Shown in pieces: positions 25,679 through 38,040 of a stretch of DNA of 44,711 bases. The stretch spans positions 1 through 44,711 of the forward strand of contig FMBT01000008.1 in assembly GCA_900095095.1 (NCBI GenBank), given 5' to 3'. A program made the translations under genes and the position numbers. This DNA comes from Fragilariopsis cylindrus CCMP1102 (Eukaryota; Bacillariophyta; Bacillariophyceae; Bacillariales; Bacillariaceae). The notes under the pieces were generated by a model. That model was given only the letters and a program-made list of their open reading frames with translations. It was not told the origin of the DNA and ran no database searches. Each line of letters begins with the position of its first letter. The stretch's first letter is position 1.

Positions 25679-26431
25679 TTATTTTAAAACGGTAGACCGA
25701 CCACCATCAACTGGTAAAATTATACCTGTAGACCATGAGCTATCGGTTGATAGAAGAAAGCTTGCGGCGTTAGCGCTATCTTCGGGATCACCAAGACGGG
25801 GGAGTGCATGAGCTTTTGCAACAGCTTCTGCTATTTTTTCATTGTCAGTCATTGGTTTTGCCATTTCTGATCCACCACCAGTAAGACTAGGTGCGATACA
25901 ATTAACTCGAATCGATGGTGATAATTCAGCTGCCAACGCTAACGTTAAACCTTCAACGGCAGCCTTATTAGAACCAATTACAGAATGATTCGACAAACCG
26001 TGTCTCGCCGCAATACTCGAAAAGAAAACAATACTTGATGGGTTTTCTTTCGATCCACCTTTTTTCAGTCCAGCTAATGATGCCTTGACAGCTTCAGCAG
26101 CACCAACTACATTCAGATTATAACTATCGATAAAATCAGATGATTTCGCCGCTTTCAATGATTTTAATGTTATTGAACCGACGGCATATGCCAAACCTTG
26201 AATTGTTTCACCTTTCAGATCACTTGTTAATTTTTTACCTGCTTCATCTGGTTTTGAAAAGTCTATATCTGATATGATGGAACAGCTTCCACCAAGTTCA
26301 TCATTTAATATATTCAATTTTTCGGAATTTCTTCCGACTAATACAGGCATCGCTCCACGGTCGAGTATCTTCCGACATAACGATCTACCGATTGCACCAG
26401 TGGCACCACATACAACATAAAGTCCGTTCAT
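25679..26431 (-). CDS. Short-chain dehydrogenase/reductase with altered active site
   Basis: A single-exon, 250-residue SDR (Rossmann) protein of normal length. The NAD(P)-binding loop is GATGAIG (9-15). Y103/N105-N107 (SYNLNVVGA) supply the structural Asn, and SIVFFSSIAAR holds the catalytic Ser (138/139). The usual Y-x-x-x-K is changed: K156 is present in NHSVIGSNKAAVEG, but the position four before it is Ile152, not Tyr. The C-terminus has RVNCIAPSLTGG and ILPVDGGRS, as in FabG-like enzymes. A related pattern (NHAAIAAAK) occurs in some bacterial SDRs, so the subfamily may be natural and the chemistry different or lost. No targeting peptide. Substrate unknown. It faces the Omp85 gene head-to-head. 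Confidence 0.85.
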   Translation of the reverse strand: MNGLYVVCGATGAIGRSLCRKILDRGAMPVLVGRNSEKLNILNDELGGSCSIISDIDFSKPDEAGKKLTSDLKGETIQGLAYAVGSITLKSLKAAKSSDFIDSYNLNVVGAAEAVKASLAGLKKGGSKENPSSIVFFSSIAARHGLSNHSVIGSNKAAVEGLTLALAAELSPSIRVNCIAPSLTGGGSEMAKPMTDNEKIAEAVAKAHALPRLGDPEDSANAASFLLSTDSSWSTGIILPVDGGRSTVLK

Positions 26432-27075
26432 TGTTTAATTTTGTTTAATTAGAGTAAGTATTGGTATAATATTATAAATTATTTTATGACCTCATCTTGA
26501 CCAAAAAGAAACGCCATTAGCAACTCCTCATTCAAATTAATATCTTTATTTGAGGTTTTATGAGTGACGATCCATTCTGATCATGCATACGACTAATAAA
26601 ATATGATATTGTAGGACCTATGTACAATTATGTACACCATGCTTGACCGAGTCAGTAATTAAATACTTACTTCTGTCACGTTCGATCTTGTTTGTTATTG
26701 ATTATGGAATGTACGTAATCTTTCAAAATTCAAGATGTTAGTCACGATCAGGACTCAAAATAAACAGCACATAAAATTCTTCTTTTATGATTATCGGAGG
26801 CGTCAATGATCATGCATTGATCTTCCCAAGTCAAAGTTCAAAGTAATTGAACAAGCAATCGAAGTTCATATTTCATTCACAGCATGTCAACATCGAATCT
26901 ATGTATCTGTATCATAGTTGATAGTTGTTGTTGGAATTAGAAGACGGAAGGGGCGAGTTTATCTACTAGTAACTAGATAACAACTACGAGTGAGTTCAAG
27001 ACGACGACTGTCAATACATACCATACAGCAAGTACATCATACAGCGATTTTCCTTGTGCTATAATATATATAAAG
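26432..27075. other. Divergent intergenic region, SDR / Omp85
   Basis: 644 bp between two starts. It must hold both promoters. I see no gene and no clearly named regulatory site. Confidence 0.5.
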
Positions 27076-29242
27076 ATGATTACCGCCTTTATACTGATAT
27101 CGATGTGTGTAAAATGGAGTGACCAGGGCGGTGTAACGGCCTACGTCTCTACCCCTACTAGATATTCATCCTGGAGCAATCCAGATAGATCTGGTAGAAA
27201 TAATGGTAACCTACTTAATAGCACCGGGTTCAAGGACGATATATACGATGATATATTTTGTCTTGAAGAGGATGATACTAATGGCGTTGGATCATCATTT
27301 GCCGCCGTTCGACGAGGTGGTAGTAGCTACAAACAAAAGAAGTCAAAGAATAGAATTATCGATGGAGGTAAAAATGTTATCTCTAAAGCCTCGAGTTTTT
27401 GGTCATCGACTGTTGGTGGAACCATTACATCGGTGAAGAGTCTATTCCAGTCCAAAAAGTCTAAGAAGGAACAAGAATTGTTAGAACAACTCCAAACTAT
27501 GCCTGTACGACGGGTAGTCCTTACTAATTCGACCATACTACCACCCGATTCGTTCGCACTGCAGTGAAGCGGGCAGGATTAATTGGTGGTCCACTCCGGA
27601 TGGACCGTGTCCAGGAACTTGCTCGTACGTTGAAGCGATGGTATGTACGTGAAGGTTATGTTTTGAATAGTGTAACGGGTGCCTCACTCGATCCCGAAAC
27701 CGCCACGGCTTCAATTACCGTTGAAGAACCCGTCGTATCAAGGCTTCCGGTTGATATTGTATTTTGTAAGGAAATGATTATCGACGATGATACAGGTGAA
27801 CTTATGACCTTCAAAAAGTATCGAGAAAAGAAACAAAAAGAATTGGATGATAAATCTGGTGGTTTGGGTAGATTTCAAAGACTACAAGAAGTAAAAATCG
27901 ATCGCAAAGATTTGAATACAACATTTATTACAACCACTGGGCGCACAAAAGCCACTAAAATCGCTCAAGCAATGAATCTAAATCCCGGTCAACCTTTTCA
28001 ATATTTCGATGATCGATGGAATAAGATTGCATCAAGTGGGATATTTAGTAAAGTTCTTAAGAAATCACCCGAATCTGCTAGTGACGGTGGAGTGTGCTTG
28101 CAGGTTTTTGCAACGGAACCCCCACCTCGACATTTAGAATATGGGATCGGTAAGTCTGTATGGACCAATTCATGGGAGGGTGAAGTTGACTTTGACTGGC
28201 GTAATGTATTTGGTGGTGGAGAGTCAGCAGGAGTTATGGTCCGTCGAGGTACCAAAGATCCAGCTCCCAGCGTCCGACTTCGTTTTGGTGACGACAAATT
28301 TGGTTTAGAAGGAGGATACGATGTTGAAGCATTTACTGATTTTCTGGGAGATACCGGCAAGGACACGAAAGAGGACAACGAGAACGATGATGATGGTCCG
28401 TCGTCGACTTTAGAGTTGGATAAGATTCCCTCTTAAGCCGACGTGGAGCGACATTTCGTTTAAGAAATCCAATCAGCCCCACAATAATTACGAACAGTGT
28501 CGCAAGTGCTAGCTTGGAGCGTACTTCAACAACTACAGGTCAATTGGAGAATATTGGTAGTGCAACATTGACACTCGGGCCTTTTCGAAGACTTTTGCCA
28601 ATGGAAGCAAGATCTAGTATTTCGACTACAATTACAGGAGGGACACGACTTCAAGGTAAGGGAGATGATGACATTACTGTGCTCGGATCTTTCACTGGTG
28701 CGAGTATTGGTCAACTATTACCTTATACAATGGCATCAGCAACGACAAGACAAATCCTTCCCCTATCTTTGTCTTCGCGGGACGATGGTACATCTCCCAT
28801 CACATTGGCCTTGCAGCACACTGCTTCTATGTCGACCCCTAATTTGCCACGTCATGAAGCCAAGGCTATGGGCAACTCCGCCCAGATTCGAGGTGCGTCC
28901 GCAGATTGTATGGCCTCATCGACTGTGAAGGGAACCACTGAGATTCGTATACCAGTGGCTGCTCCGCGAGTGGGTAGCGGAACCGTTGTCTTGTTTGGAG
29001 ATTGGTTCTGTGTTCAGAAGGACATGAACAGTCCATTTCATTCCAAGTCAAGCATCGGGATCGGAATCAGAAAGTCAATCCAGGGACTTCCATTGAAATA
29101 CGATCTTTCCTACTCAAGTGAAGGAAAATTTAAGCCGATGTTTGGTATGGGATGGACTTTGACGTTTGATGCGTTCATTTTTTATCCACAGCACCGTTCA
29201 AATCTTTTCTGTCAGTTTGTAACTAACTCAACTATTGTCTAG
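27076..29242 (+). CDS. Omp85-family outer-membrane protein, two apparent frameshifts
   Basis: Omp85 proteins (BamA, Toc75, OEP80, Sam50) insert or translocate proteins at outer membranes; diatoms have one in a plastid envelope. Visible: an N-terminal hydrophobic segment (MITAFILISMCVKW), a basic linker, a POTRA-like unit (RWYVREGYVLNSVTGASLDP, ASITVEEP), a second POTRA-like unit ending FDDRWNKIASSGIFSKV, then barrel strands such as GEVDFDWRNVFGGGESAGVM, IGQLLPYTMAS and a final GIGIRKSIQGLPLKYDLSYS. The frame breaks at TT 27549-27550 and at TT 28433-28434, and one extra base at each makes one protein of about 720 residues. The diatom plastid envelope form is more likely than mitochondrial Sam50, judging from the leader, but this is inference. 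Confidence 0.8.
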
Positions 29243-29406
29243 CTAGAGTGTGTAGTATTCACTGTTAAGAAATAAAATAAATTCGTCTTAAAAATTACCT
29301 AAACTTTGTTATTGTACTAGCTAGCTAGCTAATAGACGACATTCCATCAACATGTAGTATTACTAAATGTAACCTGCTTGTTTGAAACAGGAACGATATC
29401 AAGAAC

Positions 29407-31263
29407 TCAATTTTCAGATACTTCAAGGATAATTCCGATCGCCCAGTTGAGACGAGCACGCAGTTGCCGTGCAGCCGGTAGTCTTTTTGTGGAAAGTAAG
29501 AGTTTAGGTGATATATTTGTGTATAGAATTTTGTTTGGAGTATAAGATGAGATCATTAAAAGACAAACAAAAATACCTCAATCGGATGTAAAAATCAACT
29601 TAACTTACCTCATATCTCGCGGCACTCCAACTCGATCCCTCATGTAGGCAAGACTATTAATCACTCCACCTGCAAATTCCTTTCCTCCCTCCGAGACGAT
29701 AACGTTGGCAATAGATTTCATATCTGCATCATGCGTATCGGTATTCTCTGCTATAAGGGTAGTGCATATTGTGCGAAAACACTCGTCGACTGATCTTTGC
29801 AATGCATCATTTGGAACTGCATTAGGATCACTTAGAGGTGCCGAATAGGATGGAAATCCCTTCCGACCACTACAGAAAACAGAGAAATTCGGGTTAGACT
29901 TAAACTATATTCTGTAAAAGCAGTATACAATTGTTATGTATCAAGCAAGCTACACCAATACTTACGCTCCACGACATGCGAATTTTACAATTGCTTCATG
30001 ATTCGACGACATTCGTTCGACAGCTTCTCGTCGTGCAGCGGATTCACCCCCCGGAATGAACGACCAATCCGGTTCGACTCCACCATTATCTGGTTGCAAT
30101 GGCAATTCCCAACTTCCCTGCGTGCCATCTAAGGAACGTAACCCGTTAATTGCATCTTCGAAACGCTTTCCATCTTGCTCAGGAACACAACCACCTAATT
30201 GTGGCGGCAGGTCCCATGCATGTGTGTAGTAATCACTTTTTGTTAATGTGTAGGCAGGGATTTTTTCCATTGCATCAAACCATTCATTAATTGCTGGATA
30301 TTTAGCATTCCCCCTTTCGTTTTCTGGAACACGAATAACAAAACCCTTATAGAACAATAGACTGGCAACCATTCTTTCCAAAAAGGATGAAAATTGTATA
30401 TCCACCAATGTCAAATCTTTGCCAAGAAAGAAGGGACCCTTAGCATCCTGCAAAACAGACTCAACGGATTCAAGAGTATTAATAAACTGACCTCCACCTC
30501 CACCTCGGGTCAACCAACCCATCCAAACCGAGAATAGTTGTCGTTCCAAACGGTACAGCTGCTCTGCCTGGCTATCCATATTGGCAGGTGGCTTAAGAGA
30601 TTTTTTCTTTTGGGGGAGCGCCTCTAATGCTTGAAGAATATCATTGGATTGACCATACACTTTTCCATTGATAACAGCTACAGGAATTTGTCCTCCAGGT
30701 TGTATTCGAAGAAACGACGACGGTTTCTCTCCATAACATCGCATATTGATTTTTTCGACTTTATATGGAATTTGTAAATATTCTAAGGCGATCCATATTT
30801 TTTGACAATAAGGACACCAAGATGCTGAATCTCGATAAAAAGTAACTGCAATATCCTCCTCCTTGTTAGATTCGTCATATAAACGGATCTTGTGCAATGG
30901 ACTGCCATCGATTCCGTATCCCTTTTCTACATTCTGTCGAAAGGCTCGTTCTTCTGGTGTGGAAACTTGTGACAGTTGATCCTTTATTTCTTCCCATGTT
31001 TTCCTATTGGCGAAAGCAGACTTATCGAATGCAGTATCGACTTTTTCGGCATTCATTTCTTTGCCACCACCACCACCACCACCACCAAGGAACGAAGCAA
31101 CGTCTCCAATCATGGAAGAAAACGGGTTATCGGATACCATACTTTGACGCGAGATAATCGGACGAGAATGCGAAGAATTTCTGCTTCCTACAAAGGCCAA
31201 TGTAGATCCCAATAACGGAGGAGATAACGCTACTAGAAAACGACAGTATTGATTCATCTTCAT
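29407..31263 (-). CDS. Plastid-targeted glutathione S-transferase-like protein
   Basis: A thioredoxin-fold GST. Exons 31263-29966, 29869-29609 and 29482-29407 join to 544 residues (introns 29870-29965 and 29483-29608, GT-AG). A signal peptide MKMNQYCRFLVALSPPLLGS runs into TLAF, the diatom plastid-type cleavage site. A poly-Gly spacer follows. The catalytic loop is SWCPYCQK (C150/C153), like omega-class GSTs and glutaredoxins, with PGGQIPV supplying the cis-Pro. The helical GST-C part reads GPFFLGKDLTLVDIQFSSFL. The C-terminal extension (VPRDMR, then LPAARQLRARLNWAIG) is conserved-looking and of unknown role. It probably reduces or glutathionylates a substrate; the substrate is not clear. No frame break. 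Confidence 0.87.
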
Positions 31264-31590
31264 GATCGGTTATTTTATGTTGAAAGAATGTCGTCGTTTA
31301 TTAGCATGAGCATGATGATCATGCAAGAGAGAAGCTCATCCGTGCACGATGCTACTGACTACGTCCACATAAAAAGAAGCTAACTTAGTAAGAAAAGATA
31401 CAGAAAGCAGATACAAAAATTTTTATATAGGATGTACTATACTAACAACTAGCAGCTAATAATTGTCTACAAGTTTCGAAGCTACACCCTAGCTGACATT
31501 TGTTAGGAACATATAGACTAAATTATTGTAGATGCAATCATGTTGCCAATAAGTATTATCAATTATCATTGTTTATAATCAGAACTGAGG
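31264..31590. other. Intergenic spacer, GST / S49 peptidase
   Basis: 327 bp, AT-rich, no gene seen. It holds the GST promoter and the 3' end of the peptidase gene. Confidence 0.5.
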
Positions 31591-34005
31591 TTAGGATGAG
31601 ACGAAAAATCCCGTCCGTGCGATAGCCCGTTGGATCATACAAGCTAGACCTACTACTTGCACTACCTTATTCGCAACATTACCATCCATCTGTATCATAC
31701 TAGTAGATGCGTTTCGTCTCCCTACTGCAGCTGCAGCATTGATGCCACTGCCAGTGGTACTCGTAGAAATAAACCTCTTCAACTTACTACTCAAGTGCGG
31801 CAGAAGCTCTAATGCACGTGCAATCATGTTATGCTCGCTCCTTCCATTGACCAGATGAAGTTTCATGACGAGATCACCTTCTGACATTTTTTCCATGATG
31901 TATTCATCGCTTGTTAAAATTCGATCAATCATCCCTTTCTCAAGAGCTCTGTCACCACTAAGAACGCGTCCATTGCAAACTTCTAGATCCAAGGCAGGAC
32001 GTCGTAGCCGACAAAGATTGATAAAGGATTCGTGTATCTCTTCCAAGTCTTCTTGGGTATTTTGTATATCCTCTTTCGATACCTCCCCATACTGTGTGAT
32101 TGGGTTCTTCATATCTCCCGCCTGAACAAAAATATTTGTGAAGATGAAATCGATCGGAACGCAAAACAAACAAAAACAAACATTAGTGACATTGTGAAAA
32201 CAAACATGAGTGAATTGGTGGAAAAATCATTGAATAGATCAAATTCAACGAAACAGCAACTGAATGTTAATCGTGGTACAATTTTTCTTGTACTTATTGC
32301 AACGCACCTTCAGGACCAATGATTTGACACCGTATTTTTTTAGAGTCTCATAGAAGTTAAGAGTTTCGGTAATAACTCCAATACTTCCAACCATAGCAAA
32401 TGGTGAAGCCAAAATTTGTGTTGCCTGAGAAGCAATCATATATCCTCCAGAAGCCGCAATTCTGTCTACACTTATTGTTACCTTCCAACCAGCCGATCGT
32501 AGTCGAGCCACTTGTGCGGCAGCAAAGGCAAATGAGGTGACTTCACCACCGGGACTCTGCAAAATAATTATAACTTCTGGTTTTTTACCAAACAATTGTT
32601 TGCGAGGATTGTTAGAACCAACTAGGAAGGTAACAACATCAGCAAAGCGCAGAAAGTCAGGATCTGGAACATTCATGGTCGAAAAATCCATAACTACCAC
32701 TGTTTTTGAAGTTTCGGGTATTCCAGTCGATTGTTGTTGCTGCTCCACTTGATCTTCTTCCTGCGCTATTTTATTTTGCTGTGTTTTATTCATATTAATA
32801 TTATCAGGGCCCATCGCCTTCACAGTATTTCCCCACTTTCGTCGAGAAACCCTCATACTTTGTGGTACCCGTCGAAGAACTCTATTCCAAATTTCATTAT
32901 CCTTCACAAACTTGTCATTGAGACATTCCCACATGAAGTGCTGTGTGGGACTCATTGATTCTGATTCAAATGCCAATTTGTTAATTATCCACTTGATAAA
33001 GAAAAAGCGGGAGACTAACCCTAACACATTCACAATTGCGGAAGCGGCCATAATCTGTCCTTGAGCAGATGGGATTGCAGAGGGACTTGCTGGTTGTTGT
33101 TGTTGTTGTTGTTGTGGAAATCCCTGCTGTGGTAATTGAGCTGGTCGGTAGAAAATGCACCTGGAGATTGTACAAGTTGTTGTTGCTTCAACATGAGTTG
33201 ATTCCGATATTGTTGTTGAGCTGCTTGTTGAAGATCGTTTTCTTTTTCTTTGTCTTCGTCCTTTTTTTCTACTTCATCTGGATCACTCTGAGGATCATCT
33301 TGAATGGTTTGCGAATCTGATTTGTCGTCGTCCTCCACCTTGTCAGACGACGACGACGATGATTCGCTGTCATTTTCTTTGACTTTTTCGGATTCTTTCG
33401 CTTTTCCTTGCTCATTTTTATCTTCCTATCCAATTCTCCGTCGACTTCTTCATTCACTTTTTCTCCCACTTCATCAGTATTATTTTTCTTGGGATCCTTT
33501 TCGTCTACTTTTTCTCTCGACGACGACGAAACTGAAACTGAAAACGTTTTTTATTTTTATCCTTTTCCGTTGATGTCGGTGATGGTTTCGCTTCCTCGCT
33601 GTCTCCCTCGCCACCAGATGCATCATTTGATTTCTTATTCCGGTTAAAGAACTGCCACGAGGAACTTATCGGTTTCTTATCTGTACCTGTATCTGTATCC
33701 TCGATATCATCGCTTTTTTCCTTATTTTCCGATTTGAAAAAAGATGAGCCAAAGTATTGCTTTTTCTTTTTATCCGTATCCTCGGTATCAACACTTTTCT
33801 CTTTATTTTCAGTTTGTCGAAAGAATAGCTTTTTCTTTTTCTTTCTATCTGTATCCTCGGTATCTAATTTAGTAGATAACCCAAATAATTGTTTTGTGTC
33901 TGCCTGTATTGTTGACGATGCTGAAGAGACGGGTAGGCGTATAAAGAGCGATGTCACAACCAGCACAACGACAACGAAATATATTTGTACAGTCCAGCTC
34001 TTCAT
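31591..34005 (-). CDS. S49 (SppA/SohB-like) serine peptidase, three apparent frameshifts
   Basis: S49 proteases cleave peptides in or at membranes. The N-terminus MKSWTVQIYFVVVVLVVTSL is a signal peptide or anchor, followed by about 280 charged, Lys/Glu/Asp-rich residues with tandem 'DTEDTDKKKK' units, then a Gln-rich stretch. A second hydrophobic segment (MAASAIVNVLGLVSRFFFIK) precedes the protease domain: VIIILQSPGGEVTSFAFA, then RIAASGGYMIAS (nucleophilic Ser in ASGGY), SIGVITETLNF, and KSLVLKAGDMKNPITQYGE, where a Lys of the S49 dyad is expected. Intron 32122-32307 (GTGCGT..CAG) splits LVLK/AGDMK. Frame breaks at runs 33509-33513, 33415-33419 and 33152-33155 each need one extra base. Domain start and signal suggest an SohB-like membrane protease, perhaps of the plastid or ER. 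About 780 residues. Confidence 0.75.
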
Positions 34006-34820
34006 AATGCGAAAGGTAGATAATGAACGAGAAATACGGCGATGCCAAGCTCTTGTTTCTTGATTACAATTGATTTTTGTACAATGTCCAACCAAGTAAG
34101 TACGGTATGTTGTATGTTCAATGTTCAATGGTTTGGAGTTTGTTTGAAGGATTTAAAAAAACGATTATCCGATCTCATGCGATCACAAAGAAACGCTCGT
34201 TGGCTGCCAACAATATCGTGGGAAAATGCAAAGAAATATTTAAAAAATCGCAACCCCCCATCGACAGTAAAATTCAATTAGATGCATTACTTATTTGATG
34301 AATAATGAATACATTATTCTATCCGATGATCCTACCGTACAGCATATCTTTGGGTATACAGTTCCTATTTGTTGAATAAACGCAAACATAGTATACTAGG
34401 TCCTAAATACTATGAATTGTTACTTAATCATTATTTATTATATTAGTGTTCTAACAAGATGTGTGCTACTAATTTAGATTATATGCTATTCGTACCAAAA
34501 TTCTTAATTATTATTATTACTATTATATAGTAGTGATGTGTAGGTTCTATCATCAAATGAGTTGAAAATCTGCACAATACGGTTGTAAAAATAATCCAAT
34601 TACTTTCACTTGCGTTCGTGTGGTTTTTAATCATCAAACCTACATATTCTATTTGGAATTAAAATTAAAGTCGTAGTATTATTCGTTGGTCTGTTTGTTT
34701 TTCTTTCTTCGTTTTGGTCCTGAAAATCAACTATTGCTTTTCAAAACGTAGTGACGATTGGCGCATATTGGTTTTGATTCATATGCTTTTCTCTATTTAC
34801 ATAGATTTGTTAAAGCTTTT
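34006..34820. other. Intergenic region
   Basis: No supportable gene. Small frames around 34042-34298 lack motifs and good starts. AT-rich, with TTATTATTATTACTATTATA near 34510. Contains the S49 gene promoter. Confidence 0.5.
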
Positions 34821-36015
34821 TTAGTCCGAATGGGAATGTTCGTTCCATCCAAAATACCAAGCAAGCAATTTATCACAAATAGATCTCTGTTCATAGGGTT
34901 TACGAGGATCATCTGCGTAGGATGAATTTTCTAATAGGAGTATGTCCATTTCGTCTAGTTTCCCTAATTTTCCGGCAGTTGTAACCGTTTTGTTGTCATT
35001 CTGCAACTGTGCCATCGAATTCGCACTACTTCCTTTTGCTGCATTTTGCTGTTGTTGTTGTTTCCCAGTGTTCAACTTTTGCAAAAGATCTGGAGTTCCT
35101 CGTGCTATCCCGCATAAGGCATTCGATAAAAGGATTGGCTGACAGCAAATTGCCTTCTCTGCTGAAAGTGGTGATTCGAATTGTACAGCCAACCAATTCC
35201 CATTTGCTTCCTGGCGTTGAATCCTTCCAAATGTAGACAAAATGTTGAGTAATTCTTTATATTCAATCGGTGAGGTGTATCCATGTGCAACCACCCAATT
35301 ATCTGCTACTAAGGACTCTGAACTATAACTATCAATATGGGTGGTACTTTTATTTTTCAATAGAAAAGGTGGAGAGGCAACAGGAACGGGAGTCGAAACC
35401 CCTGCCTTCGCGGGTGTTTCACTATTTTGTACATTTTGCTTTGTATATGACTTTGGAGTTGCAGTATTTCTGTTATTATTAATCTACAAGGTAAAAAAGG
35501 TTGGTTTTGTGTGTGAATATTCATTATTTAGCATGCGTCAAAATGAAAAAAGAAATGTAAGAGATAATAACAAAATTAATTTTGACGAATGCATACAAAC
35601 AATAACACACGTTTAATTGAACTGTACATTGTGCGATAACGTATTCTTTTTCACTGGAAAATTGCATTGTTATCTTGTTACTTACTTCCATTGGTAACGT
35701 CATTCCCCCCCTCAAACTCAGACTCATCTTTGGGGGAGGTCTAGGTGTCGCCGATTGACTCGGTTTTCTGCCGTTTTTCAATATGGATTGTTGCTGCGGC
35801 TGCTGCAGCCGTTGATTTTGAGGATCATAATTTGAGTTGCTCATGCTCAGCAAAGGACTTCGTGGCATTGTTTTTGATGACGACTGAACTCCTCCAAAAG
35901 AAAATTGACCAGACTTCAATAGTGGATTTTCGAGTCCACTCATCCGCTTATTGGATTTCGGTGATTTCGGTGTTCTCGAAATGTTGTCGAATATTGATGT
36001 TCCGGGTACCGACAT
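34821..36015 (-). CDS. NUP35: Nup35/Nup53-like nucleoporin
   Basis: A nucleoporin of the inner ring of the nuclear pore complex. Exons 36015-35686 and 35483-34821 join in frame to 330 residues; intron 35484-35685 has GTAAGT..GTAG borders. The N-terminal part is disordered (Ser/Pro/Gln-rich, SIFDNISRTPKSP). The RRM-like MPPN domain is at about 171-245: NWVVAHGYTSPIEYKELLNI, FGRIQRQEANGNWLAVQFES, PLSAEKAICCQPILLSNALC and GIARGTPD. The conserved features of the domain (a WVV start, GNWLAVQFES, GIARG) are clear. The C-terminus RSICDKLLAWYFGWNE is an amphipathic helix like the membrane-binding tail of Nup53/Nup35. No frame breaks. Start: ATG at 36015 (MSVPGTSIFDN). Confidence 0.88.
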
Positions 36016-36575
36016 ATTGCAACCGTATTGCTAATTGCTCCTGTAGATTATAGAAGTGGTAGCTATAAGAGAAATTGCCTATCCAACAGAGTTAGTTGAT
36101 GATTGTTTTGTTTATTTTCGAAGTTCGAAAGTTTTGTGTTGTGTTGCATTGTCGCGATTGACTACAGACTACTAAGTACGCCAGTTTAAACAAACTCAAT
36201 CCAGGATCGAGAGTTGCTTTTCACTTTTGTGTGATTCGCAGGCCAATAATATAAACGGTTTTACAAATCGCGCGTCTGCGCGTAAACTAGGGATCTCAGA
36301 AAAAAGGAAACTCTTCGTCGTCTCCCATTTCTTTTTTGACAAGATCCAAAAATCTTATGAGGCAACGGCGAAACAGAATATTATCTGCAATGAACACAAA
36401 AAAACATCACGACTAATAAGATAAACTTCACCCACTGTACTTGTAGAAGTACGGTAGGGACTTTGGCAATAGTACGTTGTCATACGACAAAAGTGACATA
36501 AAAAAGTTGAACATCAACAATAACAAGGAAAAAAACAAGTCAATAGTCTTTTTCTATTAATAAACAGGGTTGTAA
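36016..36575. other. Divergent region, Nup35 / exostosin
   Basis: 560 bp. A 65-codon frame at 36227-36424 has no recognisable feature. It holds the two promoters. Confidence 0.45.
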
Positions 36576-37955
36576 ATGACGATATCAAAATCAACGAAAA
36601 TGGGTCATTGGCTGCGCATACTCTGCCTGATCGGGTCATATATTGGTTGAAAAATGTATGGTATATCATTGTCAATGACAATCATAAAAACAAAATAGCA
36701 ACGGATCATAAAAGTAAAAGGAACTTTGATGGACCATCAAAAAACATCCACACTACTAAAAACCAAAGCCCTCATCCCGGACAAGAACAGCAAAAAATCT
36801 TCACAAACAGCAACAGCAACATTGGCAATAGCAACAGAAATAGAAACAACAGCATTAATGCCCACAATCAAAGCATTGAGAACTTTATATACCGGTAACA
36901 ACTTTTCCAATCCAAGCCTTGACTAAAGAGCTTGAGTCTTCAACAATACGATACTATGTTTATGACGACGACATTATTTCACTTCCAAAATCCGTTCAAA
37001 GGCCCTTTTGAATCATAATACAACAACGTGGAATGCTAGTTGGGGTCTTCGTTTTGCCGAATATGCAAAGGGAGAAATACGATGGTTGGAAGCATTGGAA
37101 AATCATCCATTACGAACGTATAATACCTCAGAGGCTGCCTTTTTCCTTGTTCCTATCCCCTTGGGGGCGTCAATAATTTCGGGCAGTGGGAAGGATATTA
37201 GTAGAGCATTCCGTCAAGTTTTTGGCACTAATATTACTACCCGTAGCAGCAAGAGCACGCAGTTGTCGTTGTTTCAACAGTATCCAGAGAAACATGTTTC
37301 TGGTATTGCATCAACCGAGAAAGCTTTTGTGTACTATTGGGATCTATCTGACGAGGAGTTATCAAAATTCAAACCAACAACTGTTATTCGTGATTCCGAT
37401 GATCATCGTTTTAATGATTGGCTGTACCATCATCGACAAACCAATTGTAAGCTACCACGAAATAAATCTCTGCAAGAACAAAAGTACTTTAGCCATGTAG
37501 TGACCTTGGGTTATGGTGGAGGAGGATCAAGTCCAAGTAATGCATATCAGCCTGTTACGATGAAAAATTGGAAGAATAAAACCTTTTGGACTTTCTATCA
37601 TTCAAGACGTTCCCTTTTTTTATGTAATTCTACCATTTTTCGTCACCGGCTTCTTCCAGATTACAAAGACATTGTTTTGTCTACTTCCGAAAGCAATGTG
37701 AACAATAATATCGTGAACATCACACAACCCCCCTCGTTGTTAACTAGACTCAAACATCAACCTGTCTCCATTGGATTTGACATTCCATCGGAACAATGGA
37801 AAGCAGAATTCATAGATTCCAAATTCTGCCTTGTCATTCGAGGTGACCAACCAGGAAGTCGAAGTTTCGACAGAGCAATCAGAGCTGGTTGTATGCCCTT
37901 GATTATTTCAGATGCATTACCTGCCTTCATGCCTATAAAATCGAAACATGATTGA
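36576..37955 (+). CDS. Exostosin-type (GT47-like) glycosyltransferase, C-terminally truncated, several frame breaks
   Basis: An exostosin-like Golgi glycosyltransferase that adds sugars to cell-wall or secreted glycans. A hydrophobic start (MTISKSTKMGHWLRILCLIG) fits a type II signal anchor and is followed by a low-complexity stem. Then YYVYDDDIISLPK, WGLRFAEYAKGEIRWLEAL, SEAAFFLVPIPLG, WTFYHSRRSLFLCNS, and the family signature KFCLVIRGDQPGSRSFDRAI followed by RAGCMPLIISDALPAF. The chain then ends within 15 residues (IKSKHD), although GT47 proteins continue about 60-90 residues. Apparent single-base deletions are at about 36640, at the TTT near 36887 and at GG 37001-37002. The truncation is not of that type: no other frame or intron start continues the domain. 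Likely a pseudogene or a 3'-truncated copy. Confidence 0.65.
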
Positions 37956-38040
37956 TACTTAATTAATGTGTAATATATATGTATCTATGAAAATTAGTTG
38001 AATGTAATTATTACATAGTTTTATGTTTGTATTCTTATGT

